DNA from: an uncultured Chitinophaga sp.
GTDB lineage: Bacteria > Bacteroidota > Bacteroidia > Chitinophagales > Chitinophagaceae
Direction of reading: 5' to 3'
DNA: 7,661 bases
Assembly: GCF_937874145.1 (NCBI RefSeq)
Contig: NZ_CALNBI010000497.1
Span: forward strand, 1-7,661
The position numbers and the translations under genes are program-made. This document shows positions 1 through 5,657 of the stretch, in pieces; the first letter of the stretch is position 1, and each line of letters opens with the position of its first letter. Under the pieces are notes generated by a model. The model saw only the letters and a program-made list of their open reading frames with translations, ran no database searches and was not told where the DNA came from.

Positions 1-37
1 TTACTCTTTCGTTAGTTTGGGCTTTTTTTAGAGACAT
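1..37 (-). CDS. rpoB: RNA polymerase beta subunit, N-terminal fragment
   Basis: Only the first 12 codons plus one base are inside the window; the gene continues past the left edge. Reading the minus strand from the ATG at 37 gives MSLKKAQTNERV. This matches the short N-terminal leader that precedes the conserved RVNF segment of Bacteroidota RpoB proteins. The position also fits: rpoB follows rplL in nearly all bacteria, and here it starts 211 bases after the rplL stop. RpoB forms half of the catalytic cleft of RNA polymerase. No Shine-Dalgarno sequence precedes the start. The call rests on a very short peptide plus conserved gene order, so it is likely but cannot be confirmed from this window alone. 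Confidence 0.8.
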   Translation of the reverse strand, partial: MSLKKAQTNERV

Positions 38-190
38 ATTCGAAGTTAGCAGTTAATATGACTTGTATTGAATAAGGGAAATTAACGATTCTTTGCCAAA
101 AACATCCAAATTATTGTATTTCAACCATCGCGACCGGTAATTTCCCGTTTGCCGGCCATCCTGGGAAAGATACGTACCCAAAGGGCATAA

Positions 191-220
191 GGCCAAAAAG
201 TACCGGAGCACTTTTTGACC
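191..220 (-). promoter_or_regulatory. Hairpin in rplL-rpoB spacer, candidate attenuator or processing site
   Basis: The 211-base spacer between rplL and rpoB (38-248) holds no gene. It contains an 11-bp stem, 191-201 pairing with 210-220, closing an 8-nt loop; on the minus-strand RNA one pair is a G-U wobble and the rest are Watson-Crick. It begins 28 bases after the rplL stop. The RNA downstream is not a clean U-run, so a full terminator is unlikely. A partial terminator or RNase III site that lowers rpoB relative to rplL is known at this junction in E. coli; that role here is inference. A second, weaker inverted repeat (141-146 with 163-168) lies nearer rpoB. Confidence 0.5.
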
Positions 221-248
221 TTAAAAAGAATGTATATTAAGCAAAGAA

Positions 249-623
249 TTACTGAATTTCAACTTCAGCGCCAGCTTCAGTCAGCTTCGCTTTCAGATCT
301 TCTGCTTCAGCCTTGCTAACGCCTTCTTTCACTGATTTCGGAGCACCGTCAACCAGTTCTTTGGCTTCTTTCAGACCGAGGCCAGTCAGGTCTTTTACAA
401 CCTTAACTACGTTCAGTTTGCTTGCACCTGCGGATTTCAGAACTACGTTGAACGCAGTTTTCTCTTCAGCAGCAGCAGCTCCGCCACCACCGTCAGCAGC
501 TACAACAACTGCAGCAGCAGCAGGTTCGATACCGTATTCGTTCTTCAGAACGTCTGCCAGTTCCTGTACTTCCTTAACAGTAAGACCTACTAATTGTTCA
601 GCTAATGCTTTTACGTCTGCCAT
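249..623 (-). CDS. rplL: 50S ribosomal protein L7/L12
   Basis: This is a 124-residue protein of normal L7/L12 length. The helical N-terminal dimerisation segment spans about residues 1-35. It is followed by an Ala/Gly-rich flexible hinge (about 36-53, containing DGGGGAAAA) and the C-terminal globular domain (about 55-124), with the conserved KVVKDLTGLGLKEAKELVD stretch that contacts elongation factors. L7/L12 dimers bind L10 to form the ribosomal stalk that recruits EF-Tu, EF-G and IF2. The gene follows rplJ by 76 bases and precedes rpoB, as in the standard operon. The start is set by the ATG at 623 with an A-rich leader ending ATACA and no Shine-Dalgarno motif. Nothing is missing or broken. 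Confidence 0.98.
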   Translation of the reverse strand: MADVKALAEQLVGLTVKEVQELADVLKNEYGIEPAAAAVVVAADGGGGAAAAEEKTAFNVVLKSAGASKLNVVKVVKDLTGLGLKEAKELVDGAPKSVKEGVSKAEAEDLKAKLTEAGAEVEIQ

Positions 624-699
624 TGTATGATATTTTTTGTAATGTTTTAAAATGTTGAATTAGAATATATTGTGACTTGGAAGCCAATGTTGTAACCGA

Positions 700-1242
700 T
701 TACTCGGCTGCGGGAGCAGCTACTTCTGCAGCGGCTTCTCCACCTTCTTCTTTCTTGCCTTTCTCGAGCAGGGCAGCGATTACGCGCTTTGCAGGAGATT
801 GCAGCAGACCGATAACTTCGCCGATAAGCTCGTTCTTGGTCTTGATTTTCACCAGGTTAGCCAGCTGGTCGTCGCCCAGGAAGATCTCGTCAGCCACGAA
901 TGCAGCTTTCAGAACGGGCTTCTCCAGTTTCGCGTTCGCCTTGCGGAAAGTGCTCAGGATCACGGCGGGCTCTTTCGGGCTGTCGGAGAACATCAGGGCC
1001 GTTACGCCGTTCAGCGCTTCGTAGATACCTTGATATTTCTCACCGTCCAGGCTCTCGAGGGCCTTCTTGATCAGGGTGTTCTTCGCCACTTTCATTTCCA
1101 CGTTCTTGTCGAAACAAACCCTTCTCAGGTGGTTCACCTGCGCTACCGTCAGCGACTCTGTATTGGTGATATAGAAGTTGTTATATTGAGTAAACTTGCC
1201 TTTCAGCAGCTCAATCACTTCATTTTTCTGGTCTTTGTTCAT
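700..1242 (-). CDS. rplJ: 50S ribosomal protein L10
   Basis: This is a 180-residue L10, the base of the L7/L12 stalk, which anchors the complex to 23S rRNA near L11. The N-terminal rRNA-binding domain shows typical L10 features: a basic start (MNKDQKNEVIELLKGK), the segment LTVAQVNHLRRVC, and VAKNTLIKKAL, the conserved rRNA-binding helix. The C-terminal part (about 140-180) is the helix that carries L7/L12 dimers and ends in an Ala/Glu-rich tail. It lies 69 bases after rplA and 76 bases before rplL, so the three are very probably cotranscribed. The spacer in front holds a structured RNA compatible with L10 feedback control, described separately. Confidence 0.98.
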   Translation of the reverse strand: MNKDQKNEVIELLKGKFTQYNNFYITNTESLTVAQVNHLRRVCFDKNVEMKVAKNTLIKKALESLDGEKYQGIYEALNGVTALMFSDSPKEPAVILSTFRKANAKLEKPVLKAAFVADEIFLGDDQLANLVKIKTKNELIGEVIGLLQSPAKRVIAALLEKGKKEEGGEAAAEVAAPAAE

Positions 1243-1257
1243 TGCAATTTATTTAGC

Positions 1258-1312
1258 ATTGACGACTTACTGCCTTCACAGCCTCACGGCTCCGGCACCA
1301 ACGGCCGTCAAT
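1258..1312 (-). promoter_or_regulatory. Candidate L10 autoregulatory leader in rplA-rplJ spacer
   Basis: The RNA from this spacer can fold into a nested structure. The outer 7-bp stem pairs 1258-1264 with 1306-1312, overlapping the rplA stop codon. A middle stem UGCC/GGCA pairs 1271-1274 with 1294-1297. The apical stem AGCC/GGCU (1280-1283 with 1288-1291) is capped by a GUGA tetraloop, and an asymmetric GG / GUGAA internal loop sits between the last two. L10, complexed with L12, is known in many bacteria to bind the leader before rplJ and repress its own translation. The position and the GGUGCC...GGCA core are compatible with that family. I could not run a covariance model, so this is a candidate. 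Confidence 0.5.
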
Positions 1313-2001
1313 TAGTTTTGAACAGATTTAGTGTCGATTACGATGCCCGGGCTCATGGTCGCCGCCATGCTCAGACCTTTCAGGTAAGTACCTTTCGCAG
1401 TAGCCGGTTTCAGCTTGATGATCGCGTTGATCAGCTCCTGGCTGTTCTGCTCGATCTTCTCGGGAGCGAAAGAAATACGGCCGATAGAAGCGTGGATGAT
1501 ACCAGCTTTATCTACCTTGAAGGTGATCTTACCGCCTTTCACCTCGTTTACAGCAGCTGCCACGTCGTTGGTAACAGTACCGGTCTTCGGGTTCGGCATC
1601 AGGTTACGGGGGCCCAGGATCTTACCCAGCTTACCGATCTTCGGCATCGTTGCGGGCGTCGCAATGATCACGTCAACATCGGTCCAGCCACCCTCGATCT
1701 GCGCGATGAAATCATCCAGACCTACGAAGTCGGCACCAGCCTCTCTTGCAGCAGCTTCTTTATCAGGCGTGCAGAGTACCAGTACCTTCTTGGTTTTACC
1801 AGTACCGTGGGGCAGTGTTACAGAACCACGGATTGCCTGGTCAGCTTTCTTGGGATCTACGCCCAGACGGATATGCAGGTCGACAGAAGAGTCGAACTTC
1901 GTGCAGTTGATATCTTTTACGAGTGCGGACGCCTCTTTCAGGCTGTAAGACTTGTTCTTGTCCACCTTCGTGTCAGCTACTTTTCTTTTTTTCGTTGCCA
2001 T
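1312..2001 (-). CDS. rplA: 50S ribosomal protein L1
   Basis: This is a 229-residue L1 of standard length. The hallmark LGPRNLMPNPKTGTVT lies at about residues 129-144. Domain II is recognisable from LVLCTPDKEAAAREAGADF (75-93), and the C-terminal segment returns to domain I, ending in TKSVQN. L1 binds 23S rRNA on the mobile E-site stalk and assists release of deacylated tRNA. In many bacteria it also represses the L11-L1 operon by binding the rplK leader. The gene begins 45 bases after the rplK stop with no promoter visible between them, so cotranscription is expected. The ATG at 2001 is preceded by an A-rich stretch and no close Shine-Dalgarno sequence. Confidence 0.98.
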   Translation of the reverse strand: MATKKRKVADTKVDKNKSYSLKEASALVKDINCTKFDSSVDLHIRLGVDPKKADQAIRGSVTLPHGTGKTKKVLVLCTPDKEAAAREAGADFVGLDDFIAQIEGGWTDVDVIIATPATMPKIGKLGKILGPRNLMPNPKTGTVTNDVAAAVNEVKGGKITFKVDKAGIIHASIGRISFAPEKIEQNSQELINAIIKLKPATAKGTYLKGLSMAATMSPGIVIDTKSVQN

Positions 2002-2046
2002 TTTCAGAATGTTTTACGTTTTTCCTGCTTGCACAGGGTGAACAAT

Positions 2047-2490
2047 TTAGTTTTCCCAGGGAGCTTTACCGTCTACGGTGATACCCATGCTGCGCGCAGT
2101 ACCAGCCACCATTCTCATGGCGCTTTCCAGCGTAAAGCAGTTCAGGTCAGGCATCTTGTCTTTCGCGATAGCCTCTACCTGATCCCAGGGTACTTTACCC
2201 ACCTTGTTACGGTTAGGCTCTTTGGAACCACTCTGAATCTTCGCGGCTTCCATCAGTTGAACCGGAGCCGGAGGAGTTTTGATAACGAAATCAAAGGATT
2301 TGTCCGTGTAAACAGTCAGTAACACCGGTAATACCTTGCCCATTTTGTCCTGGGTGCGGGCATTGAACTGTTTGCAGAACTCCATGATGTTCACACCTTT
2401 CGAACCCAAAGCAGGGCCAATCGGAGGAGCAGGGTTGGCTTGGCCGCCCTTTACCTGCAATTTCACATACGTTGCAATCTCTTTTGCCAT
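2047..2490 (-). CDS. rplK: 50S ribosomal protein L11
   Basis: This is a 147-residue L11. The N-terminal domain has the Pro-rich PAPPIGPALGSKGVNIMEFC region (about 20-39), the site linked in the family to thiostrepton binding and to contact with the stringent factor. The C-terminal RNA-binding domain ends with GTARSMGI (130-137), which contacts the GTPase-associated centre of 23S rRNA. The protein is complete. It is the first gene of the rplK-rplA-rplJ-rplL-rpoB run. Unlike the common secE-nusG-rplK arrangement, nusG is 2.3 kb away with two opposite-strand genes in between, so rplK must rely on its own promoter; a good candidate is at 2593-2624. Confidence 0.98.
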   Translation of the reverse strand: MAKEIATYVKLQVKGGQANPAPPIGPALGSKGVNIMEFCKQFNARTQDKMGKVLPVLLTVYTDKSFDFVIKTPPAPVQLMEAAKIQSGSKEPNRNKVGKVPWDQVEAIAKDKMPDLNCFTLESAMRMVAGTARSMGITVDGKAPWEN

Positions 2491-2515
2491 TGTGTTGTTT
2501 TTAATTTGGTTAAAC

Positions 2516-2545
2516 GTCTCCCCTTCCGTTCCCGGAAGCAGAAAC
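2516..2545 (-). promoter_or_regulatory. Hairpin in rplK 5' leader, candidate L1 operator
   Basis: On the minus-strand RNA a two-tier hairpin forms 25 bases before the rplK start. A lower GUUUC/GAGAC stem (2541-2545 with 2516-2520, one wobble) supports a small UG/GG internal loop. Above it is a perfect 6-bp CUUCCG/CGGAAG stem (2533-2538 with 2523-2528) capped by a GGAA tetraloop of the GNRA class. L1 is known to repress rplK-rplA translation by binding a hairpin with an internal loop in this leader. The location fits, but I did not match specific L1-contact nucleotides. The stretch from here to the start codon is A-rich and unstructured, as is usual for Bacteroidota leaders. Confidence 0.45.
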
Positions 2546-2592
2546 TCCCAAAACTCAAAAGTCGTTCGTTAAAAGACATTTTAAGGGGGATG

Positions 2593-2624
2593 CAAAGGTA
2601 GGTAATAATTAATTGATTAGCAAA
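2593..2624 (-). promoter_or_regulatory. Bacteroidota-type primary sigma promoter for rplK operon
   Basis: On the minus strand, TTTG (2621-2624) is followed by a 20-base AT-rich spacer and TACCTTTG (2593-2600). This matches in full the known Bacteroidota housekeeping consensus of TTTG at -33 and TAnnTTTG at -7. It predicts a start about 90-95 bases before the rplK ATG, upstream of the leader hairpin. The AT-rich spacer and upstream stretch could also help promoter opening. Because the rplK operon is separated from nusG here, an independent promoter is needed, and this is the best candidate in the region. Confidence 0.8.
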
Positions 2625-2732
2625 AATTATTTGGACTTCGGCATTTTTTTTGCTATTATCCGGAGATAGGAAAATTGTACTATGACTAAGGGGTTGTAAA
2701 TGAAAGAGATATATCTTCCATACCGAGCCCTG

Positions 2733-2740
2733 CAAAGATA
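2733..2740 (-). promoter_or_regulatory. Possible second -7 element upstream of rplK
   Basis: The minus strand reads TATCTTTG, a perfect match to TAnnTTTG, 140 bases upstream of the main rplK promoter element. No TTTG-like -33 box lies at the expected distance; the sequence there is purine-rich. It may be a weak tandem promoter or a chance match. No perfect TAnnTTTG was found on the plus strand for the divergent lactonase gene. Confidence 0.25.
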
Positions 2741-2744
2741 CGGA

Positions 2745-2814
2745 TTTTCCCCCGCTTTCCCCTCCCGCCCGCCTCACCTTCCATTATTTTCTCCCCATCC
2801 ATCCCGCCTTTTTT
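2745..2814 (+). other. Polypyrimidine tract in divergent intergenic region
   Basis: By direct count, 61 of 70 bases on the plus strand are C or T, with 9 purines scattered singly. The tract lies between the rplK promoter and the lactonase gene, inside the 354-base gene-free stretch 2491-2844. That stretch otherwise holds the rplK promoter, the leader hairpin and AT-rich sequence. If transcribed with the lactonase gene it would give an unstructured pyrimidine-rich leader. No repeat unit is apparent. Function unknown. Confidence 0.7.
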
Positions 2815-2844
2815 ATAAATTTATCCCCTATAAGACTTATCCAC

Positions 2845-3954
2845 ATGCTATTGCTACTGCTCACACTATTGTTCCACGCAAACCCAAATCCACCATCCGG
2901 CATGAAAAATACCTTTATGTTCGTCGGCACCTATGCCGATGCCTCCGCACCAGGCATCCACATTCTCAACCTGAGCAACCAGCCACCGTACATCGCTCCC
3001 GCCCACACCCTCAGCGGCATCGCCAATCCATCTTTCCTCCACGTTTCCCCCGTCCATAGGATCCTGTACGCCGTCTCCGAAGTGGAAAATGGCGCTATCC
3101 AGGCTTACCATATTGCCGACAACGGCACCCTCGCCCCGGCCGGTGCCCCGCAACCCGCCGGCAACGGCCCCTGCCACGTCACCGCCGACCCGCAAAACCG
3201 CCACCTCGTCGTTTCCAACTACGGCGGCGGCAGCCTCACCATTTTCCCAACGGACCCCGCCGGCATCCCGCGCCCTGCCATTCAACGCCTGCATTTCAGC
3301 GGCACCGGGCCCAATAAAGACCGCCAGGAAGCGCCCCACGCCCACTCGGCCATCTTCTCCCCCGACGGTCAATATCTCCTGGCTGCCGACCTCGGCACCG
3401 ACCGCATCTATATATATAATTACCAACCCTCCCACGCCCAACGCCCCCTCAGCCCCGCGAAGCAACCCTTCGCCACCACCGCTCCCGGCGGAGGACCGAG
3501 GCATATGGCCTTCTCGGCCGACGGCAAACAGCTTTTCGTCGTCCTCGAACTTACCGGCCAGGTACAGGTTTACAAATATGAGAACGGCAGCCTCACGCCC
3601 CGGCAAACCCTTCCCGCCACGCCCCCAGGTTATAAAGGCGATAATCCCAGCGGCGCCGACATCCACCTTTCCCCCGACGGCAAATTCCTCTACACCTCTC
3701 TTCGCGGCGACGTCCACCAAATCGCCATTTTCCGTGTCACCAACAACGGCCTCGAACCCGCCGGCCACCAGGCGCTGCCCGGCAAAGAGCCCCGTAATTT
3801 CTGCCTTTCGGCCGACGGCTCCCTGCTTTTTTGCGGCCTCCAGAAAAGCGGGCAAATCTCCATTTTCAGCAGAAACGCAGAAACCGGCCAGCTGACCAAC
3901 ACCGGCAACACGGTGGCGGTGCCGAATGCCGTTTGCCTGCAACCTATGCGGTAA
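2845..3954 (+). CDS. Lactonase-family seven-bladed beta-propeller protein (6-phosphogluconolactonase-like)
   Basis: A protein of up to 369 residues that fits the 7-bladed propeller lactonase family (YbhE/Pgl type). Diagnostic segments are FVGTYADA (26-33), SNYGGGSLTIFP (124-135), EAPHAHSAIFSPDG (162-175), GGGPRHMAFSADG (215-227), NPSGADIHLSPDGKFLYTS (267-285) and EPRNFCLSADG (315-325). The repeated S-P/A-D-G turns mark blades. Characterised relatives hydrolyse 6-phosphogluconolactone or other sugar lactones, so the substrate here is unproven. The start is uncertain: the ATG at 2845 adds MLLLLLTLLFHA, a hydrophobic stretch with no basic residue before it, while the ATG at 2902 gives a 350-residue cytoplasmic form beginning MKNTFMFVGTY. 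It lies opposite to the ribosomal genes, 74 bases ahead of the DUF1579 gene, and is strikingly C-rich on its coding strand. Confidence 0.9.
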   Translation: MLLLLLTLLFHANPNPPSGMKNTFMFVGTYADASAPGIHILNLSNQPPYIAPAHTLSGIANPSFLHVSPVHRILYAVSEVENGAIQAYHIADNGTLAPAGAPQPAGNGPCHVTADPQNRHLVVSNYGGGSLTIFPTDPAGIPRPAIQRLHFSGTGPNKDRQEAPHAHSAIFSPDGQYLLAADLGTDRIYIYNYQPSHAQRPLSPAKQPFATTAPGGGPRHMAFSADGKQLFVVLELTGQVQVYKYENGSLTPRQTLPATPPGYKGDNPSGADIHLSPDGKFLYTSLRGDVHQIAIFRVTNNGLEPAGHQALPGKEPRNFCLSADGSLLFCGLQKSGQISIFSRNAETGQLTNTGNTVAVPNAVCLQPMR

Positions 3955-4028
3955 TTGCATGTCGCAACAGGCATAAAGTTGCCGATACAGGTATTTCGTA
4001 ACTTCAGGGACATTAAACCCCCTTCGTT

Positions 4029-4589
4029 ATGAAACGCATATGTTTGTTTATGCTCCTCGCCTGCAGCACCATTTTATCCGCCAACGCACAGGACGAAGCC
4101 GCGCAAAAAGCGTGGATGGATTACATGACGCCCGGCCCCATGCACAAAATGATGGCCATGGCCACCGGCACCTGGAACACCGATATTACTTTCTGGATGG
4201 CGCCCGACGGGCCTTCCTCCAAATCCACCGGCACCTGCGTGTACCGGATGGTCCTGGGCGACCGTTACCAGGAATCCGTGCATACGGGCGACATGGGCGG
4301 CATGCAGTTCGAGGGCCATGGGCTTACGGCCTACGACAACGCCAAGAAAGTGTTCCAATCGATCTGGTACGACAATATGGGTACCGGCATCATGATGCTG
4401 GAAGGCAAGCTGGACGAGGCGGCCCACACACTGACGCTCACTGGTCAGTCAACAGACCCCATGGGCAAGCCGCTCGGCATCCGTGAGGTTTTCAAATGGG
4501 TGGACGATAACACCCAGATGATGGAAATGTACATGATGCAGGACGGGAAAGAATTTAAGAGTATGGAAATGAAGCTGACGCGGAAGTAA
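4029..4589 (+). CDS. Secreted DUF1579 family protein, methionine-rich
   Basis: A 186-residue protein matching the DUF1579 family, whose function is not known. Family-like segments are TGTWNTDITFWMAPDGP (47-63), the FEGHGLTAYDN segment, the IWYDNMGTGIMMLEG segment, TLTLTGQSTDPMGKP and the ending MEMKLTRK. An N-terminal signal peptide is clear: basic MKR, a hydrophobic run, and SANA before QDEAAQ. Cleavage by signal peptidase I after NA is most likely. LLAC at 9-12 could act as a lipobox instead, though the hydrophobic region before it is short. It contains 23 Met residues (12%), spread through the mature part. It follows the lactonase gene with a 74-base gap and is followed by a strong terminator, so the two are probably cotranscribed. 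A weak TTG...TAAC-type promoter in the gap cannot be excluded. Confidence 0.9.
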   Translation: MKRICLFMLLACSTILSANAQDEAAQKAWMDYMTPGPMHKMMAMATGTWNTDITFWMAPDGPSSKSTGTCVYRMVLGDRYQESVHTGDMGGMQFEGHGLTAYDNAKKVFQSIWYDNMGTGIMMLEGKLDEAAHTLTLTGQSTDPMGKPLGIREVFKWVDDNTQMMEMYMMQDGKEFKSMEMKLTRK

Positions 4590-4617
4590 GTGCCTGGAAG
4601 GCTTTCAAATTTTTAGG

Positions 4618-4645
4618 CGGCTGCGTGATTGCGCGGCCGTTTTTT
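4618..4645 (+). terminator. Intrinsic terminator of the lactonase-DUF1579 unit
   Basis: An 8-bp GC-rich stem (4618-4625 with 4632-4639, one G-U) closes a 6-nt loop and is followed by six T residues (4640-4645). It lies 28 bases after the DUF1579 stop codon. The next 138 bases (4646-4783), up to the opposing nusG terminator, hold no gene. Confidence 0.9.
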
Positions 4646-4717
4646 GTTGCTGACCGTGAAGTGAACAATGGCTGCCAGGAAGCTGCAATTGTAAGAATAA
4701 GGCGCCAGCGCGGGTAT

Positions 4718-4762
4718 CTGCATAAAACTATATCCGAAGTCTTTCGAAAAACTCCTATGCAG
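4718..4762. repeat. Inverted repeat between convergent terminators
   Basis: A perfect 7-bp inverted repeat (CTGCATA at 4718-4724, TATGCAG at 4756-4762) encloses 31 bases, in which CGAA (4735-4738) and TTCG (4743-4746) can form a smaller stem. It lies in the short gap between the two convergent terminators. No gene or promoter is visible there. It could be a chance repeat. Confidence 0.4.
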
Positions 4763-4783
4763 CGGGGTTATGATTTCGGGTAT

Positions 4784-4816
4784 AAAAAAAGAGGCTGCCG
4801 GGGAGGCAACCTCTTT
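4784..4816 (-). terminator. Intrinsic terminator after nusG
   Basis: On the minus-strand RNA a 12-bp stem (4805-4816 with 4788-4799, one G-U) closes a 5-nt UCCCC loop and runs into a U-tract from 4790 to 4784. It begins 20 bases after the nusG stop. This ends the tuf-secE-nusG transcript before the divergent cassette, and supports rplK being a separate transcription unit. Confidence 0.93.
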
Positions 4817-4835
4817 GAATATGGTGAAAAGCAGC

Positions 4836-5411
4836 TTAGCTGATTTTTTCTACCTGCATAAAGTTCAGCTCTACCGGAGTGGCGCGGCCGAAGATTTTCA
4901 CGGTTACTTTCAGTTTCTTCTTGTCTTCGAGTACTTCTTCGATGACACCATTGAAGTCGTTGAAAGGGCCGTCGATGATCTTGATGGTTTCGCCGACGAT
5001 GAACGGTTCGCTCATGGTCAGGCCCTGATCGGAGATTTCGTCTACTTTACCGAGCATTTTATTGACTTCGGATTTGCGGAGGGCGATGGGCTTTTCTTTA
5101 CCGAGGAAGTGGATCACGCCGGAAACGTTGCGGATAGCCTGGATCACTTCGTCGTTCATTTTGCCTTCGATGGCTTCGATCATCACGTAACCGGGGTAGA
5201 AGTTTTTCTCGCGCATTACTTTTTTACCAGCCTGCACTTTATAAACTTTTTCCACGGGCAGGAAAACCTGGGTGATGACATTAGCCCAATCGCTGCGGCG
5301 AATCTCGATATCCAGGTACTCCTTTACTTTCTTCTCTTTGCCACTTACCACGCGCAGCACGTACCATTTGGTTTCCTGAGCGGGCTGAGTGGGGATTTGG
5401 GCTTCATCCAT
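4836..5411 (-). CDS. nusG: Transcription termination/antitermination factor NusG
   Basis: A 191-residue NusG. A short variable N-terminus (1-14) precedes the NGN domain, which begins KWYVLRVVSGKEKKV (15-29) and includes the conserved FYPGYV (71-76) and VSGVIHFLG (96-104). A linker leads to the C-terminal KOW domain (about 137-191), with PFIVGETIKIIDGPF and FNGVIEEV. NusG binds the RNA polymerase clamp to increase processivity and links polymerase to Rho or ribosomal protein S10. Its ATG overlaps the secE stop codon by one base (TAATG), which suggests translational coupling. It is followed by a strong terminator rather than by rplK, which is the unusual feature here. Confidence 0.97.
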   Translation of the reverse strand: MDEAQIPTQPAQETKWYVLRVVSGKEKKVKEYLDIEIRRSDWANVITQVFLPVEKVYKVQAGKKVMREKNFYPGYVMIEAIEGKMNDEVIQAIRNVSGVIHFLGKEKPIALRKSEVNKMLGKVDEISDQGLTMSEPFIVGETIKIIDGPFNDFNGVIEEVLEDKKKLKVTVKIFGRATPVELNFMQVEKIS

Positions 5412-5605
5412 TATTGAAACAGTTTATAGTATTGCGATAAAACCAGGTGGGACGCCGTGTCCATTCCCCAAACCATCAGCGTGATGATGATGGTGGCGAT
5501 CAGTACGATCATGGTGGAGGACTGCAGTTCCTTCCAGGTAGGCCAGGATACTTTATGTACCAGTTCGTGGTAGGATTCTCTGAAGTAGTTGGTGACTTTG
5601 TTCAT
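5411..5605 (-). CDS. secE: Preprotein translocase subunit SecE
   Basis: A 64-residue SecE of the short, single-span type found outside the gammaproteobacteria. It has an amphipathic N-terminal helix, the conserved KVSWPTWKEL motif (18-27) and one transmembrane segment (about 31-48). SecE clamps the two halves of SecY in the protein-conducting channel of the inner membrane. The stop codon shares its T with the nusG ATG (TAATG), and secE-nusG is a near-universal pair. The ATG at 5605 is preceded by an A-rich leader with no Shine-Dalgarno motif. The 134-base spacer separating it from tRNA-Trp is occupied mostly by a long inverted repeat. Confidence 0.96.
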   Translation of the reverse strand: MNKVTNYFRESYHELVHKVSWPTWKELQSSTMIVLIATIIITLMVWGMDTASHLVLSQYYKLFQ

Positions 5606-5657
5606 GTGATTTTTTCTTGGGACTGAAGTTAAAAAACAATCCTGTTATGAACGATAA

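Noticed and set aside
799..2322. 507-codon plus-strand open frame running antisense to rplJ, rplA and rplK
   Set aside because: It overlies three certain ribosomal genes and gives a low-complexity protein with no recognisable domain. Long antisense frames are expected where codon bias removes antisense stop codons.
2463..2777. 104-codon minus-strand open frame over the rplK leader
   Set aside because: It spans the rplK promoter and leader in another frame and overlaps the rplK start; no domain is visible.
2816..2823. TAAATTTA as a -7 element for the lactonase gene
   Set aside because: It misses the final G of TAnnTTTG and no -33 box is found at the right distance, so it is too weak to annotate.
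2866..3960. 364-codon minus-strand open frame antisense to the lactonase gene
   Set aside because: The plus-strand frame has clear propeller motifs; the antisense frame is Gly/Val/Ala-rich with no family signature, a product of the C-rich coding strand.
2491..4835. Mobile element carrying the lactonase-DUF1579 pair
   Set aside because: No transposase, integrase, terminal inverted repeats or target-site duplication could be found at the edges, so the insertion cannot be assigned to a mobile element.
4625..4843. 72-codon plus-strand open frame between the convergent terminators
   Set aside because: It begins inside the DUF1579 terminator hairpin and runs through the nusG terminator; no family resemblance.
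4770..5417. 215-codon plus-strand open frame antisense to nusG
   Set aside because: NusG on the minus strand is certain; this frame starts inside the nusG terminator and has no independent support.
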